Positions 1 to 7,833 are shown, numbered from the stretch's first letter. The stretch is DNA of 64,000 bases from Frateuria_A yonginensis (GCF_037137055.1 NZ_JBBBNY010000009.1:62001-126000); one strand, 5' to 3'. Notes: generated from the letters alone by a model not told the origin. Made by a program: numbers and translations.

Positions 1-34
1 CCACGTCGTATTCCATCGTCTCGCGCTCGCTCAT
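1..34 (-). CDS. 5' end of a leftward gene, possibly ETF-ubiquinone oxidoreductase (partial)
   Basis: Only the first eleven codons are inside the window, starting with ATG at 34 on the minus strand and reading MSERETMEYDV. A good ribosome binding site (GGGAG) lies seven bases upstream. This start resembles the N-terminus of electron-transfer-flavoprotein ubiquinone oxidoreductases, where a similar Met-Glu-Phe/Tyr-Asp-Val stretch leads into the FAD-binding GxGxxG motif. The GxGxxG motif itself lies outside the window, so the identity is a guess; the presence of a gene start is better supported. Confidence 0.45.
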   Translation of the reverse strand, partial: MSERETMEYDV

Positions 35-187
35 GGCGGACTCCCGTGACTGCATGTGCATTTGGCCAAGAAACACATTGTCCGGGTTCGCGCGCCCGCC
101 GGCAAACCGGGCTCTTCACTTCCGGCTGCTTGCAATCGCTTCGCACCCCGTGGCGATAATCGGTGAATGCATTCCTAAGGACGAGGC

Positions 188-1585
188 ATGAACCCGAACG
201 CGCCGATCGCCGACATCGACCTCCGACGCGCCAGCGTGTGCCAGTTGCTGCATTGGCTGGCGCTGGGCCGTGTCCAGCCAGAGGCGCTGGCCGATGCCTA
301 CCTGGCGGCGATCGAGCGGATCGACCCCCAGCTCAATGCCTACGTCGACCTGCGTCCCGGGCTGCTGCAGGAGCAGGCGCGCACCGCCGCCCATCGTCGC
401 CGCGACGGCGTGCTCGGCCGGCTGGACGGCATCCCGATCGCGCTGAAGGACAACTTCGACATGGCCGGCTGGCCCACCCGCGCCGGCCTGCCGGGCCGCG
501 ACCAGCCGGTGCAGGGCGACGCCCACGTGGTTTCCCGCCTGCGCGCCTCCGGCGCCGTGCTGGTGGGCAAGACCAACATGGACGAGGGCGCGCTGGGCGC
601 CGCCACCGACAACCCGCATGCCGGTCCCACGCACAATCCCTGGCGCCAGGGGTACAGCGCGGGCGGCTCCTCCGGCGGCGCGGCCGCCGCGGTGGCGGCC
701 GGACTGGCGGCGGCGGCGGTGGGTTCGGACAGCCTGGGCTCGATCCGCATCCCTGCCAGCTATTGCGGCGTGTACGCGATCAAGCCCACGCATGGCGAGA
801 TCTCCACCCGCGGCATGCTGCCGGCGGCGCGCCGGCTCGATGCGGTCGGGCTGATCGCGCGCAGCGCGAACGACCTCACCGTGCTGCTGCAGGTGCTGGC
901 CGGCTACGACGCGGACGACGCCCGCTCGCGCCGGCGCCGCGTCGCCTTCTCGCCGCCGGACTGGGAGCCGGGCAACCTGCGCACCGGCCTGCTGCCCGAC
1001 CTGGCCGCCGTGGGCGTGGAGCCGGAGGTGGCCGAGCTGTTCGAGGCGGCGCTGGCCCGGCTGCCGCGCGAGCTGGGCGAGCGGCGTACGGTGGATTTCT
1101 CCGACTGGAACTTCGCCCGCACGCGCCGCGCCGGCCTGCTGCTGATGGAGGCGGAGATGCTCGGCACCTTCGCCCCCGACCTCGCCGACGAAGCCCGGCC
1201 GGTGTCGCCCGGTTTCCGCGCCATGCTCGGCTACGCCGCGCGCAAGAGCGCAGCCGACTACGCCGTGGCCGATCGCGTGCTCGATGCGGCCACGCTGAAG
1301 ATGCGTCGCCTGTTCGCGCAGATCGACGTGCTGGTGCTGCCCACCACACCGCAGGCGGCCTTCCCGCTCGGCGGGCCGGCTCCGGATTCGGTGGCCGACC
1401 TGACCAGCTTCGCCAGCCTGGCCGGCTGCCCCGCGGTGAGCATCCCGATGGGCACGCTGTCCAACGGTCTCCCGGTCGGCCTGCAGCTGGTGGGGGCACG
1501 CGGCTCGGACCTGCGGCTGCTGGAACTGGCCGCGGTCTGCTCGTCGACGCTGGATGCCGAGCCGGCCTATCCGGCGATCCCCTGA
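188..1585 (+). CDS. Amidase signature family hydrolase
   Basis: A 465-residue protein of the amidase signature family, which hydrolyses amide bonds with a Ser-cisSer-Lys triad. The catalytic Lys is in ALKDNFD (about residue 81). The Gly/Ser-rich signature AGGSSGGAAAA starts near residue 155, followed by GSDSLGSIRIPA, which holds the nucleophilic serine. Start at ATG 188 is supported by AGGACGAGG just upstream. The length fits small bacterial amidases of the AtzF/GatA-like kind, but GatB and GatC are absent nearby, so it is probably not the tRNA amidotransferase subunit. There is no signal peptide, so it is likely cytoplasmic. The substrate cannot be told from sequence. It is followed by a palindromic repeat and alkB. 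Confidence 0.85.
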   Translation: MNPNAPIADIDLRRASVCQLLHWLALGRVQPEALADAYLAAIERIDPQLNAYVDLRPGLLQEQARTAAHRRRDGVLGRLDGIPIALKDNFDMAGWPTRAGLPGRDQPVQGDAHVVSRLRASGAVLVGKTNMDEGALGAATDNPHAGPTHNPWRQGYSAGGSSGGAAAAVAAGLAAAAVGSDSLGSIRIPASYCGVYAIKPTHGEISTRGMLPAARRLDAVGLIARSANDLTVLLQVLAGYDADDARSRRRRVAFSPPDWEPGNLRTGLLPDLAAVGVEPEVAELFEAALARLPRELGERRTVDFSDWNFARTRRAGLLLMEAEMLGTFAPDLADEARPVSPGFRAMLGYAARKSAADYAVADRVLDAATLKMRRLFAQIDVLVLPTTPQAAFPLGGPAPDSVADLTSFASLAGCPAVSIPMGTLSNGLPVGLQLVGARGSDLRLLELAAVCSSTLDAEPAYPAIP

Positions 1586-1593
1586 CGGGCGGG

Positions 1594-1669
1594 TAGGCGC
1601 GGGAGCTCGCGATGCCCTTCGCTTTGGCCGGGCATCAAGCCGGGCCACCGCGGCCAAGCTCGTTCCCAC
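1594..1669. repeat. REP-like palindromic element, copy 1 (degenerate)
   Basis: Imperfect inverted repeat between the amidase and alkB. The left arm resembles GCGGGAGCTCGCGATGCC and the right arm GCGGCCAAGCTCGTTCCC. It matches the clearer copies at 2306, 31356 and 46911. Such extragenic palindromes are common in pseudomonads and xanthomonads. This copy is the most decayed of the four. Confidence 0.6.
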
Positions 1670-1688
1670 AGATGCCGGAGTCTCTCGA

Positions 1689-2297
1689 GTGTCGTCCTGG
1701 GAAACGATCGCCTTGCCGGATGCCGAGGTCTCGCTGTGCTCCCGGTGGCTGGAACCGGCAGAGGCCGACGCGCTGCTCGACACCCTGCTTGCGACGGTCG
1801 CATGGGAAACGCACGTGATCCGGATCTACGGCCGCGAGGTGGCGTCGCCGCGGCGGAGCTGCTGGATCGGCGACCCGGGTGCGAGCTACGTGTACTCGCG
1901 TACCCGTTTCGAGCCGCAGCCCTGGCCGGAGGCGCTGGCCGCCCTGCGCCCGCGCCTGGAGCAGGCGTGCGGGACGCCGTTCAACAGTGTGCTGGCGAAC
2001 CTCTACCGCGATGGTCGCGACGCCATGGGCTGGCACAGCGACGACGAGCCGGAACTGGGGCCATCCCCGGTGATCGCCTCGCTGAGCCTGGGCGCTGAGC
2101 GCCGCTTCCTGTTCCGGCGCAAGGCGAAGGGGCAGCCACCCGCGCTGGAGCTGCGCCTGCCGCACGGCAGCCTGCTGCGCATGGCCGGCGCCACCCAGCG
2201 GCTCTACCAGCACGCGCTGCCACGCACGGCGCGGGTGCAGGCGCCACGCATCAACCTCACCTTCCGGTGGGTCCGGCCGTCGGCCACGCTTCCCTGA
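1689..2297 (+). CDS. alkB: AlkB-like alpha-ketoglutarate-dependent DNA dealkylase
   Basis: A 202-residue Fe(II)/2-oxoglutarate dioxygenase that by family removes alkyl lesions (1-methyladenine, 3-methylcytosine) from DNA. The iron ligands are visible as H116 and D118 in GWHSDDE, plus H175 in YQHALPRT. R187 and R193 in RINLTFR form the AlkB RxxxxxR motif that binds 2-oxoglutarate. The stretch NLYRDGRDAMGWHSDDE is closer to the ALKBH2/3-like bacterial group than to E. coli AlkB. I chose GTG at 1689 because GGAG lies eight bases upstream and the length then fits the family. The frame remains open upstream, but that part overlaps the repeat and the amidase end. No ada gene is adjacent. Confidence 0.88.
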   Translation: MSSWETIALPDAEVSLCSRWLEPAEADALLDTLLATVAWETHVIRIYGREVASPRRSCWIGDPGASYVYSRTRFEPQPWPEALAALRPRLEQACGTPFNSVLANLYRDGRDAMGWHSDDEPELGPSPVIASLSLGAERRFLFRRKAKGQPPALELRLPHGSLLRMAGATQRLYQHALPRTARVQAPRINLTFRWVRPSATLP

Positions 2298-2305
2298 CGC
2301 CCGCG

Positions 2306-2376
2306 TAGGAGCGAGCTTGCTCGCGATGCGCTGCCTGGAGCGGGGAGCGGCGCCACCGCGGGCAAGCTCGCCCCTG
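2306..2376. repeat. REP-like palindromic element, copy 2
   Basis: The left arm reads TAGGAGCGAGCTTGCTCGCGATGC and the right arm GCGGGCAAGCTCGCCCCTG, separated by about 30 bases. It lies just after the alkB stop and before the gcvT promoter. The left arm is nearly identical to the element at 46911. Confidence 0.75.
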
Positions 2377-2393
2377 CCGGTCGGACGGCGGCT

Positions 2394-2421
2394 TGGATTG
2401 CATACGGGCCGCGGTGATAAT
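2394..2421 (+). promoter_or_regulatory. Putative sigma-70 promoter of gcvT
   Basis: TTGGAT (2394-2399) and GATAAT (2416-2421) are separated by 16 bases. This would place transcription start near 2428 and leave a leader of only about 20 bases before gcvT. No glycine-riboswitch-like sequence fits in that leader. Confidence 0.45.
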
Positions 2422-2449
2422 TCCGGCTTTCCCCAAGATGGCCCGCGCG

Positions 2450-3550
2450 ATGACCGAGAAGACCGTACTCAACGAGACCCACCGCGCGTCGGGCGCACGC
2501 ATGGTCGACTTCGGCGGCTGGGACATGCCGATCAACTACGGCTCGCAGATCGAGGAGCACCACGCGGTACGCAAGGATGCGGGCATGTTCGACGTCTCGC
2601 ACATGACGGTCATCGACCTGCACGGACCGCGCACCCGGGAGTTCCTGCGCTACCTGCTGGCCAACAGCGTCGACAAGCTCAAGGTGCAGGGCAAGGCCTT
2701 GTACTCGTGCATGCTCAACGAGCAGGGCGGGGTGATCGACGACCTGATCGTGTACTTCTTCGACGAGGCGCACTTTCGGCTGGTGGTCAACGCCGCCACC
2801 CGTGCCAAGGACCTGGCCTGGATCGGGCAGCAGGCCAAGCCGTTCGGCGTGGAAGTGAAGGAACGTCCCGACTTCGCCATGATCGCGGTGCAGGGGCCGA
2901 ACGCGCGTGCCAGGGTGATCGGCCTGCTGCACCATATCGACCGCCCGCGCATCGAGAAGCTGGGGCGCTTCGCCGCCGCTGCCGCGCAGGGCCCGCACGG
3001 CATGCCGCTGTTCATCGCCCGCACCGGCTATACCGGCGAGGACGGCTTCGAGATCATGGTGCCGAACGAGCACGCCATCGCCCTGTGGCAGGCGCTGGCC
3101 GATGCAGGCGTGCGCCCGTGCGGACTGGGCGCGCGCGATACGCTGCGGCTGGAGGCGGGCATGAACCTCTACGGCCAGGACATGGATGAGACCGTCTCGC
3201 CGTGGGAGGCCAATCTGGGGTGGACCATCGCCCTGGACGAGGGCCGCGATTTCATCGGCCGCAAGGCGCTGGAGGCGCAGAAGGCCGCCGGCGTGCCGCG
3301 CGTGATGGTCGGCCTGGTGCTGGACGAGAAGGGCGTGCTGCGCCATGGGCAGAAGGTGCTCACCGCCAACGGCGAGGGCGAGATCCTGTCCGGCAGCTTC
3401 GCGCCGACGCTGGAGAAGGCGGTCGCCTTCGCGCGCATTCCGGCCGGCGAACCCGGCGACGTGCGGGTGGATATCCGCGGTCGCGAGGTGCCGGTGCGCG
3501 TGGTGAAGTACCCCTTCGTGCGCGACGGCAAGGCCCGCGAAGGCATCTGA
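2450..3550 (+). CDS. gcvT: Glycine cleavage system T protein (aminomethyltransferase)
   Basis: A 366-residue aminomethyltransferase. It transfers the methylene group from the lipoyl-bound aminomethyl on GcvH to tetrahydrofolate and releases ammonia. The N-terminus (VDFGGWDMPINYGSQ, then FDVSHM) and the C-terminal part (LGARDTLRLEAGMNLYGQDM) are strongly typical of the family, including the Asp and Arg that surround folate. The start MTEKTVLNETH matches the usual GcvT N-terminus; an in-frame ATG lies twelve bases earlier. gcvH follows 75 bases downstream. GcvP is not in the window. Confidence 0.96.
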   Translation: MTEKTVLNETHRASGARMVDFGGWDMPINYGSQIEEHHAVRKDAGMFDVSHMTVIDLHGPRTREFLRYLLANSVDKLKVQGKALYSCMLNEQGGVIDDLIVYFFDEAHFRLVVNAATRAKDLAWIGQQAKPFGVEVKERPDFAMIAVQGPNARARVIGLLHHIDRPRIEKLGRFAAAAAQGPHGMPLFIARTGYTGEDGFEIMVPNEHAIALWQALADAGVRPCGLGARDTLRLEAGMNLYGQDMDETVSPWEANLGWTIALDEGRDFIGRKALEAQKAAGVPRVMVGLVLDEKGVLRHGQKVLTANGEGEILSGSFAPTLEKAVAFARIPAGEPGDVRVDIRGREVPVRVVKYPFVRDGKAREGI

Positions 3551-3582
3551 TCCGACGTCATTCGAGTTTCCGACGGAGCGGC

Positions 3583-3588
3583 TAGAAT
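3583..3588 (+). promoter_or_regulatory. Possible -10 element upstream of gcvH
   Basis: TAGAAT at 3583-3588 lies 37 bases before the gcvH start. The matching -35 (TTCGAG at 3561) is weak. gcvH could equally be read through from gcvT. Confidence 0.3.
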
Positions 3589-3625
3589 CGCCGCTCCCAT
3601 TCCCACCGACGACTGGACCGACCCC

Positions 3626-4021
3626 ATGAGCGAGATTCCCGGCGACCTGAAGTTCCTCAAATCCCACGAGTGGGCCCGCGTCGAAGACAACGGCCTGGTC
3701 CGCGTGGGCATCTCCGACCACGCGCAGGGCCAGTTGGGCGACCTGGTCTACGTCGAGCTGCCGGAAGTGGGCGCCAGCGTGCAGGCCGGCAACGGCGTGG
3801 CGGTGGTGGAATCGGTCAAGGCCGCTTCCGATATCTACTCGCCCGTGTCCGGCGAGATCGTCGAGGTCAACGAGCTGCTCAACGACAAGCCCGAGACCAT
3901 CAACGAAGACGCCTTCGGCGAGGGCTGGATCTTCGCGGTGCGCATCTCCGATCGTTCCGAGCTGGACGAGTTGCTCGACGCCGACGCCTACGCAGAACTG
4001 ATCGAGAACGAGGACCACTGA
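3626..4021 (+). CDS. gcvH: Glycine cleavage system H protein
   Basis: A 131-residue lipoyl carrier protein that shuttles the aminomethyl intermediate between GcvP, GcvT and the dihydrolipoamide dehydrogenase. The lipoylation lysine is K65 in VVESVKAASDIYSP, the standard H-protein motif. The N-terminal half (FLKSHEWARVE and GISDHAQGQLGDLVYVELP) is also canonical, and the length is normal. It follows gcvT with a 75-base gap and is closed by a strong terminator. Together the two genes supply one-carbon units from glycine, which connects loosely with the serine dehydratase and methionine genes elsewhere in the window. Confidence 0.97.
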   Translation: MSEIPGDLKFLKSHEWARVEDNGLVRVGISDHAQGQLGDLVYVELPEVGASVQAGNGVAVVESVKAASDIYSPVSGEIVEVNELLNDKPETINEDAFGEGWIFAVRISDRSELDELLDADAYAELIENEDH

Positions 4022-4040
4022 CCGTCCCTCTCCCCGGACG

Positions 4041-4091
4041 CCGCGACACGGCGCCCGGGCCCCCGGACGGGCGACGGCGCGGATTTTTTTT
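4041..4091 (+). terminator. Rho-independent terminator after gcvH
   Basis: A long GC stem (CCGCG at 4041 with CGCGG ending at 4082, inner arms CGCCCG and CGGGCG) is followed directly by a run of eight T (4084-4091). Confidence 0.8.
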
Positions 4092-4270
4092 GCCGCCCGC
4101 GCCATCGCCGATCGACCCGTCGGTCGCGTTCCGTTCATCCGTTCGTACCTCGCCTTCCCGTGTTGTCGCGTCCGGGCCGCCGTTCCGGCTGCGGCCGGCC
4201 GGCGCGTGCGGTAACGAGTGACGACTCCATGCAAAGCCTTGTGGCACAAGGGCTGGCGAGGATCCATGGT

Positions 4271-4307
4271 TTTACTTGGCTATTTTCGAAGAGACGTATA
4301 GACGTCC
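4271..4307 (+). promoter_or_regulatory. Tandem MetJ boxes, possibly overlapping a promoter
   Basis: Two adjacent 8-base met boxes, AGACGTAT (4292-4299) and AGACGTCC (4300-4307), each match the MetJ consensus AGACGTCT at 7 of 8 positions. A -10-like TATAGA sits inside them (4297-4302), with TTGGCT at 4276-4281 as a poor -35. Lying upstream of the metJ gene, this suggests autoregulation. However, a terminator hairpin separates the boxes from the coding region. Confidence 0.65.
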
Positions 4308-4341
4308 AAAAGAAAATCCAGACGGGACCCGGAAAAACCTT

Positions 4342-4379
4342 GCCCGATGCGGCCTGCGGCCCCGGTCGGGGGCTTTTCT
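4342..4379 (+). terminator. Terminator-like hairpin in the metJ leader
   Basis: GCCCGA (4342-4347) can pair with TCGGGGGC (4366-4373). An inner GGCC/GGCC hairpin lies between, and CTTTTCTG follows. It sits between the met boxes and the metJ promoter, so it may end a short MetJ-controlled transcript or act as an attenuator. Confidence 0.6.
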
Positions 4380-4407
4380 GAGGGGGTCGTCCGGTGGCTA
4401 AAATCAA

Positions 4408-4436
4408 TTGACAGTTGAAATCTTCAGGAATAGCTT
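4408..4436 (+). promoter_or_regulatory. Putative proximal promoter of metJ
   Basis: A consensus -35, TTGACA (4408-4413), is followed after 17 bases by TAGCTT (4431-4436). Transcription would start near 4443, giving a 20-base leader with AGGGGA as ribosome binding site. The met boxes lie about 100 bases upstream and do not overlap this promoter. Confidence 0.5.
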
Positions 4437-4462
4437 TCGCTTCAGATAGGGGAACGGGCCAC

Positions 4463-5002
4463 ATGGCAGCATCGAAATACATCACGCCTTATGTCGATCA
4501 CGGCGAGAAGGCCGGCGCGGTGCGCAAGATCACCGTGTCGATTCCGCTGCATGTCCTGCGTCTGCTTTCCGACGAGCGCACGCGCCGTCAGGTCAACAAT
4601 CTCCGGCACGCCACCAACAGCGATCTGCTGGTGGAGGCGTTCCTGCACGCTTTTACTGGGCAACCACTGCCAACTGATGAGGAGCTGAGACGAACCATGG
4701 CCACTGCCAAGAAAACCGCTGCGAAGAAGCCGGCCGCCAAGAAGGCCGTCAAGAAGACCGCTGTGAAGAAGGCTGCCGCGAAGAAGCCGGTCGCCAAGAA
4801 GCCGGCTGCCAAGAAGGTCGCCGCCAAGAAGCCGGCCGCCAAGAAGGCTGCCGCCAAGAAGCCGGCCGCCGCCAAGAAGGCTGCCGTCAAGAAGGTCGCC
4901 GTGAAGAAGGTTGCCGCCAAGAAGGCGGCCCCGAAGAAGGCCGCTGCGCCGGCCAAGGTGGTGAAGGCCACCAAGACCGCCAAGGTCGCCAAGAAGAAGT
5001 AA
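4463..5002 (+). CDS. metJ: MetJ methionine repressor with a histone-H1-like Lys/Ala C-terminal tail
   Basis: Residues 1-78 are clearly MetJ, the SAM-dependent ribbon-helix-helix repressor of methionine genes. The DNA-contacting beta strand is RKITVSIPL (21-29), and LLSDERTRRQVNNLRHATNS and AFLHAFTGQPLP follow the E. coli protein closely. From residue 79 on, the usual MetJ C-terminal helix is missing. In its place are about 100 residues made almost only of Lys, Ala, Pro, Val and Thr in KKPAAKK-type repeats, like bacterial H1-type proteins (AlgP/HctB-like). Total length is 179 residues against 105 in E. coli. An in-frame ATG at 4697 (codon 79), with AGGAG upstream, could allow the tail to be made separately. 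Start 4463 has AGGGGA ten bases upstream. Its likely targets are the met boxes at 4292 and 35318. Confidence 0.9.
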   Translation: MAASKYITPYVDHGEKAGAVRKITVSIPLHVLRLLSDERTRRQVNNLRHATNSDLLVEAFLHAFTGQPLPTDEELRRTMATAKKTAAKKPAAKKAVKKTAVKKAAAKKPVAKKPAAKKVAAKKPAAKKAAAKKPAAAKKAAVKKVAVKKVAAKKAAPKKAAAPAKVVKATKTAKVAKKK

Positions 5003-5083
5003 GCCGCACAAGACCAACAAGCTGTATCGACATTTCTCTCCCTGCGGTGCCCAGCGCAGGGAGGGTACTTCGAAGAGCGATTC

Positions 5084-5112
5084 GTCCCGGCCCTGCCGGG
5101 ACGCTTCGTTTT
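5084..5112 (+). terminator. Rho-independent terminator after metJ
   Basis: GTCCCGGC (5084-5091) pairs with GCCGGGAC (5095-5102) and is followed by GCTTCGTTTT. A second hairpin without a T-run (CTCCCTGCG/CGCAGGGAG) lies just upstream. Confidence 0.75.
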
Positions 5113-5257
5113 CAGGGGCCGGATTCGTCGGCCTCACCATTTGCCGCAACGCCCCATTGGGGGTAAGTTGTGCGCACTCGCGCCGTGTACGTCCAGGGGG
5201 ACGGACGCTCCTACAGGGGGAAAAAGCGCGGTATCTCATGCCAACCGGTGAACGTCC

Positions 5258-6256
5258 ATGGATACCCGTTCCAGTTCCAGGCGCGCGCATGCGCGCGGGG
5301 CCATCCGGCCCATCACACTCGCGGTACTGATCATCATCGGTCTGCTGGCCGCCGCCTCGTGGTTCCTCATCATCCAGCCGCACCAGGAACTGGTGATGCA
5401 GGACGCGGGCGGGCATCCGTCCACGCCGGTGTCCACCGACCAGGTGGCCGTGGCCCCGCCGGCCAACGTCGAGGCGATGGACGTGAACCAGCTGCTGGCC
5501 GAGGCCCGCAGGGCGATGAACGAGCACCGGGTGCTCGCTCCGGCGGGCAACAACGCCTTCGAGTTCTACCTCAAGGCGCTGGAGAAGCAGCCAGGCAATC
5601 CGGTCGCCACCGATGCGTTGCGCGAGACCTTCCCGTTCGCCGCCACCGGCGCCGAGCAGGCGATCAATGCACGCGACTTCAACGAGGCGCAGCGTGAGAT
5701 CGAACTGCTGGCCAAGGCCGACCCCGCCAATTACACGCTGACCATCCTGCGGTCCAAGCTCGACGCCCAGCGCAAACTGCTGGACAAGGAACAGCAGCAG
5801 GCGCTCGAACAGCAGCGGCAGCAGCTGGCCGCCGAGAAGGCGGCCGCCGAGAAGGCGGCGGCCGAGAAGCTCGCCCAGCAGCAGGCCGCCCCGCAGTCCG
5901 CTGCGCAGCCGGCAGCGAAGACGGCCGCCTCCGAGAGCAAGAGCGAGGTCGCTGCCACGTCCGCGCCGGCGGCGGCCCCGGTCCTGACCGAGCCGGTGCT
6001 GATCAAGGCGGTGCAGCCGCGCTATCCGACCCTGGCGCGACGCTCCAACCAGGAGGGCTGGGTGATCGTGAGCTACAACATCGATACCGAGGGCAACGTC
6101 AACAACGTGAGGGTCGTGGACGCGCAGCCGCGCCACCTGTTCGACCGCGAGGCGACCGATGCGGTCGAGCGCTGGAAGTTCAAGCCGGCCACCCGCAACG
6201 GCGTTCCCGTGGAGGCCAGCCGTCAGCAGCGGATCGTGTTCAAGCTCAACCAGTGA
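5258..6256 (+). CDS. TonB-family energy transducer
   Basis: A 332-residue inner-membrane protein. A single transmembrane segment (about residues 19-39) is followed by a periplasmic region. That region contains a tetratricopeptide-like stretch (about 75-165) and an Ala/Gln/Glu/Lys-rich coiled coil (about 165-215). The C-terminal TonB domain (from about residue 245) includes QPRYPTLARR, EGWVIVSYNID and AVERWKFKPA. TonB couples the proton-motive force of ExbB/ExbD to outer-membrane receptors, and such a receptor is encoded at 25501. No exbB or exbD is adjacent. The central coiled coil, in place of the usual Pro/Lys-rich linker, is typical of accessory TonB paralogues in this group. Convergent with the next gene across a shared terminator. 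Confidence 0.88.
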   Translation: MDTRSSSRRAHARGAIRPITLAVLIIIGLLAAASWFLIIQPHQELVMQDAGGHPSTPVSTDQVAVAPPANVEAMDVNQLLAEARRAMNEHRVLAPAGNNAFEFYLKALEKQPGNPVATDALRETFPFAATGAEQAINARDFNEAQREIELLAKADPANYTLTILRSKLDAQRKLLDKEQQQALEQQRQQLAAEKAAAEKAAAEKLAQQQAAPQSAAQPAAKTAASESKSEVAATSAPAAAPVLTEPVLIKAVQPRYPTLARRSNQEGWVIVSYNIDTEGNVNNVRVVDAQPRHLFDREATDAVERWKFKPATRNGVPVEASRQQRIVFKLNQ

Positions 6257-6280
6257 CCGAGCCTTCGGGCCCGAACAAAA

Positions 6281-6312
6281 AAAGGCGGCGCTCGTGCGCC
6301 GCCTTTCTTTTG
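6281..6312. terminator. Bidirectional terminator between tonB-like gene and hydrolase
   Basis: AAAGGCGGCGC (6281-6291), loop TCGT and GCGCCGCCTTT form a stem with an A-run on the left and a T-rich tail on the right. It can end transcripts from both convergent genes. Confidence 0.85.
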
Positions 6313-6335
6313 TGCGATAGCGGTGGGCCGGTGCG

Positions 6336-7619
6336 CTAGCCCCGCCGGCGGTGCCGGACGGGCTTGCGGTGCGGCCGGGGTGCGGCGGGCTTGGGCGTGC
6401 TCTCCAGGCCGGCCCAATCCACGTGCGGCAGGCCGAGCAGGCTGTCGAACACCATCGGCATCAGCCCCGACGGCGCCGGCACGCCCGAGTTCCACATCGT
6501 CACGACGCCCGCGTGGTACTTGGGGAAGAAGCCGATCATCGTGCGGTAACCCTCCACCGCGCCCGCGTGGTAGATCAGCGTCTCGCCGCCGTAGGTGAAG
6601 ACGCGCCAGCCCAGCGCGTAGTGCGCGCTGGTCAGGCGGCCGCTGCGCCAGGGGGAGGAGTGCAGCTCCACCGGCGTGGGCACGCCCGGCGTGTGCAGTA
6701 CCGCCAGGGACGCGGGGGAGAGTACGTCCGGGCGTCCGCCCATCTGCGCGATCAGCCATTTCTCCATGTCGTGCAGGCTGGCGTTGACGCCAGCCGCAGG
6801 CGCGACGCGGTAATAGTTCTCCTTCGGCTCGAACGGGACCCAGCCGCGCCGGGTGCGCCGGTGCGGGCGTGCCCAGCTCTTGCTCGATTCGAGTCCGGCC
6901 CGGCCGTAGCTCGCCGTGGTCATGCCCAGCGGCAGGAAGATCCGCTTGTCGACCAGCTTGTAGAAGAAGCTGCCGGTCATGGCGTAGACCACGTCGCCGA
7001 TCAGGCTGAAGGCGACGTTCTGGTAGCCGTAGCACTTGCCCACGCCGCAGGTCATGTCCACCTGGTCGAGCTTGCGCACCAGCTCTTCGTAGGGGACGTC
7101 GTCCTCGAGCATGTTGTCGTAGGTGTTGCGCGGCAGGCCCAGGCGCTGGCCGAGGATGTCGGCAACCGTGGCGCGCTGCGTGTCCGGCACGTTCTTGAGC
7201 TTGAAGAACGGCAGCACGTTCACCAGCCGGGTGTCCCAGGCGAGCTTGCCGTCCTGCACCAGGATCGCGGTGAGGCCGGTGGCGAACGCCTTGGACAGCG
7301 AGGCCAGGCGGAACACCGTGTCCGGCGTGACCGGCTCCTTGGCCTGCGCGTCCGCGTAGCCGATGGTGCCCTCGAACACCACTTTGTCGTCGACCACGAC
7401 CGCGGTGGCCAGGCCGGCGACCGCGTCGCGCTGTTCGAGCTTGGCCAGCCACTGCCGGTACGCCTGCAGGGTGGCCTTCACGCGTTCGGCGGGCAGCGTG
7501 GCGGACTCGGCAGTGGCGGAGGCCGGCCTGGCGGAAGCAGGCGCGCCGTGGGCGACGGCGGGAAGGCTGACGGCGCCGAGCAGGCCGGCGATCAGCAGAG
7601 GAAGCGTACGGAGCTGCAT
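6336..7619 (-). CDS. Exported serine hydrolase of the class C beta-lactamase/DD-peptidase fold
   Basis: A 427-residue protein with a Sec signal peptide (about 1-24, ending AVAHGA). The penicillin-binding serine-hydrolase motifs are present: SLSK (S107-K110), YQN (Y199-N201) and a third-motif HAG in YHAGAVEGY. This family (Pfam Beta-lactamase, EstB/AmpC-like) includes esterases, D-aminopeptidases and class C beta-lactamases. It is longer than AmpC (about 360-390 residues) and has a Pro/Arg-rich basic C-terminus. AmpC-specific features such as KTG in motif three are not seen, so a general peptidase or esterase role is as likely as beta-lactam resistance. Start 7619 fits the signal peptide. Confidence 0.85.
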   Translation of the reverse strand: MQLRTLPLLIAGLLGAVSLPAVAHGAPASARPASATAESATLPAERVKATLQAYRQWLAKLEQRDAVAGLATAVVVDDKVVFEGTIGYADAQAKEPVTPDTVFRLASLSKAFATGLTAILVQDGKLAWDTRLVNVLPFFKLKNVPDTQRATVADILGQRLGLPRNTYDNMLEDDVPYEELVRKLDQVDMTCGVGKCYGYQNVAFSLIGDVVYAMTGSFFYKLVDKRIFLPLGMTTASYGRAGLESSKSWARPHRRTRRGWVPFEPKENYYRVAPAAGVNASLHDMEKWLIAQMGGRPDVLSPASLAVLHTPGVPTPVELHSSPWRSGRLTSAHYALGWRVFTYGGETLIYHAGAVEGYRTMIGFFPKYHAGVVTMWNSGVPAPSGLMPMVFDSLLGLPHVDWAGLESTPKPAAPRPHRKPVRHRRRG

Positions 7620-7833
7620 GCCTGGAGAGGATCCGGCGGTAAGGCCATGGTCGTGAAAGGGAAGGGCATCGGCCGGGCGGCGCGAACCTGATCTGCCGAT
7701 TGTCGTGCAGTTGAGCCGGGTCCACAACGGATGCGTTCGCCAAACGTGCACCCGGTTCAGCGAGGCAGACAGGCGCCAGTCTGCCGGCGATGCCCCATGC
7801 TAGGCTTTTCGCCCCACCCGAGGCTGGAACGCC

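Noticed and set aside
2380..2449. Glycine riboswitch upstream of gcvT
   Set aside because: The leader predicted from the promoter is only about 20 bases and lacks any glycine-aptamer core sequence.
4700..4990. Repeated AAGAAG-type nucleotide pattern as a DNA repeat array
   Set aside because: It is coding repetition for the Lys/Ala tail, with codon-phase variation. There are no spacers, so it is not a CRISPR array.
4697..5002. Separate histone-H1-like gene
   Set aside because: It is in frame with MetJ and no stop lies between, so I annotate one fused gene. The internal ATG is kept as a hypothesis in the findings.
6336..7619. Calling the serine hydrolase an AmpC beta-lactamase
   Set aside because: The SxxK and YxN motifs are shared by esterases and peptidases. 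The KTG motif of AmpC is not seen and the length differs.
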